Position numbers and translations under genes: made by a program
The notes under the pieces: generated by a model
The model's input: the letters and a program-made list of their open reading frames with translations, nothing else
Database searches by the model: none
Told to the model about the DNA's origin: nothing
Origin: Xenopus tropicalis
Taxonomy: Eukaryota; Chordata; Amphibia; Anura; Pipidae
Direction of reading: 5' to 3'
Length of the DNA stretch: 64,000 bases
NCBI RefSeq assembly: GCF_000004195.4
Contig: NC_030679.2
Span: 26,401,712 to 26,465,711, forward strand
Part shown: one piece after another, positions 62,821-64,000 of the stretch
Position numbering within the stretch: the stretch's first letter is position 1
How the letters are laid out: every line of letters begins with the position of its first letter

Positions 62821-63750
62821 AGCCTGTAGAAACTGAAACTCCCCCCTTTCTCTTCCCCTTATCCATAGGCTACTACTAATAGTCTATTTTATACTGCAAA
62901 TAATTATGTGTTTCCTCACTTGGGTAAAAATACCCATACCCATCGTGTTGCCACAGCTTCTAAACCCCATTCCCATCTCTTTAAACCTCTCCCCTCCAAA
63001 ATCCTTAATTTCTTTTTCGCTTAAACTATTATATTTATCATTTGTTAAACAAAAAAAGAAAAAAATGTTTTGCCCAAATAAAAAACTGAATTCAGAAATG
63101 ATCATTGGTATGCAGGAGGATTTACTGGGAGAACTGGCATTACTACATTATTTCTGAAGAGGTGGAAATAAAGGGGGAAATAAAAAGGTTCTGCATTATG
63201 ATTACATTTGCACCGAACTTGAATAAGCAGAGCACACATGTATACAAGTTGTTTTATAAGGTATTCATGTATGTTTTATAAGGCTTCTGTAACAGCCCAA
63301 GGCAACCCCAGCCCTTTAGCAGGGAAGATCTGTGCCCCAAAGATGCCCCAGGAGCCCCCCATCTTCTTTTCTGCTGATTCCCTGCCCATGCTCTGTGCTG
63401 CTGGCACTTACTGAGCTTAGGAACCCACTCACAATATACTGTATATATAGGATGTAAAGGATACAATATAAGGTGACTAGTAAATGATACTGATTGTGAG
63501 TACAAGTCAGAAACTCTGAAACCAGTGCAGTTAGCATCAGAATGTAATATTCAGCCCAATAGCATCAGCTTATACAACAGGAAAACTACATTTAGTGCTT
63601 GATCATTTAACCCCTAAGCTCAGCTTCTCAACGGCTGCCCAGAGCGCACTGAGCATGTGCAGTGTCACGGACACTCCTAGCAAAATCCAAGATGGGGAGC
63701 TCCTGTGACAATTCTTAAGGCACAGATCGTTACTGCTATAGAGATGCTGA
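62821..63750. other. Sequence with nothing recognised
   Basis: No element or coding motif recognised. An 83-codon frame at 62,906-63,157 is Pro/Lys-rich without a domain. Confidence 0.3.
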
Positions 63751-63754
63751 ATAG

Positions 63755-64000
63755 TGATGAGCAAAATTTACATGGATTTGCTGAATTTCCACGTTTCAGC
63801 ACTGGGCGATTTTTTTCGCGAAACAGGCACACAAATTCAAGGCGGCAAAATTCACCACGCATCAAAAAAAAAAAACATGCATGTCAAAAACAAATTGTTG
63901 CGTGCATCAAAAAAAATGCAGACATCAAAAATATTGTCGCACTGACAGTTTTATTTGTCATGTGTAATTTTTCGTGTTGCTCAAATTTTTCAGCATTATG
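63755..64000. mobile_element. hAT-like MITE (TAGTGATGAGC family), cut by the window end
   Basis: The left terminus AATAGTGATGAGCAAAATTT matches the family at 40,357. The interior has GCGATTTTTTTCGCGAAACA, GGCGGCAAAATTCACCACGC and repeated ATCAAAAAAA words. The right terminus lies beyond the window. Confidence 0.8.

Overview
The window looks like vertebrate nuclear DNA from a clawed frog (genus Xenopus). The evidence is repeat content: a piggyBac-type element whose two ends resemble Xenopus Uribo elements, T2/Kolobok-like MITEs flanked by TTAA, PIF/Harbinger-like MITEs with TAA or TTA duplications, hAT MITEs with 8-bp duplications, and decayed CR1, L2 and L1/Tx1 LINE fragments. The base composition is AT-rich with short reading frames on both strands. 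I could support no intact host protein-coding gene, no tRNA or rRNA gene and no CRISPR array. The sequence is best read as intergenic or intronic DNA, with one GC/CpG-rich block that may be a promoter region.

Layout. 0-12 kb: LINE remnants (CR1 at 50-545, 1.13-1.70 and 4.2-4.9 kb; antisense L2 at 9.07-9.63 kb), several MITEs and a large fold-back at 7.0-7.8 kb. 12.75-16.03 kb: GC- and CpG-rich, mostly single-copy DNA with a 50-bp minisatellite and two TATA-like boxes; this is the only part that looks like host regulatory sequence. 16-29.5 kb: a dense MITE field plus the 5' part of a CR1 element (ORF1 esterase and ORF2 endonuclease remnants) at 19.5-20.2 kb.

30.0-36.9 kb: a 6.9-kb non-autonomous piggyBac-type transposon, inserted at TTAA inside the right arm of an older fold-back element. 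It begins with six consecutive hairpins, has no visible transposase, and is filled with about 13 tandem units of 393-395 bp. These form two subfamilies that show 1,180-bp and 790-bp higher-order periodicity. A decayed relative with a matching monomer and 3' end lies just downstream (37.96-39.08 kb). 39.4-46.7 kb: a MITE with seven copies of a 113-bp unit, a 1-kb hAT element with a clean 8-bp duplication and a 32-bp minisatellite inside, a related 113-bp array in the opposite orientation, and CpG-rich fold-backs. 47-64 kb: further hAT, Kolobok and Harbinger MITEs, a repeat duplicated in direct orientation at 50.5-51.1 kb, an L1-like fragment split by an L2 3' end, and an L2 3' end split by a Harbinger-like MITE.

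Nothing here forms an operon or pathway. The main story is layered transposon insertion, with several MITE families acting as seedbeds for tandem repeats. Family names are recognised from memory of termini and motifs and were not checked by database search. Coordinates of elements without a stated target-site duplication are approximate.
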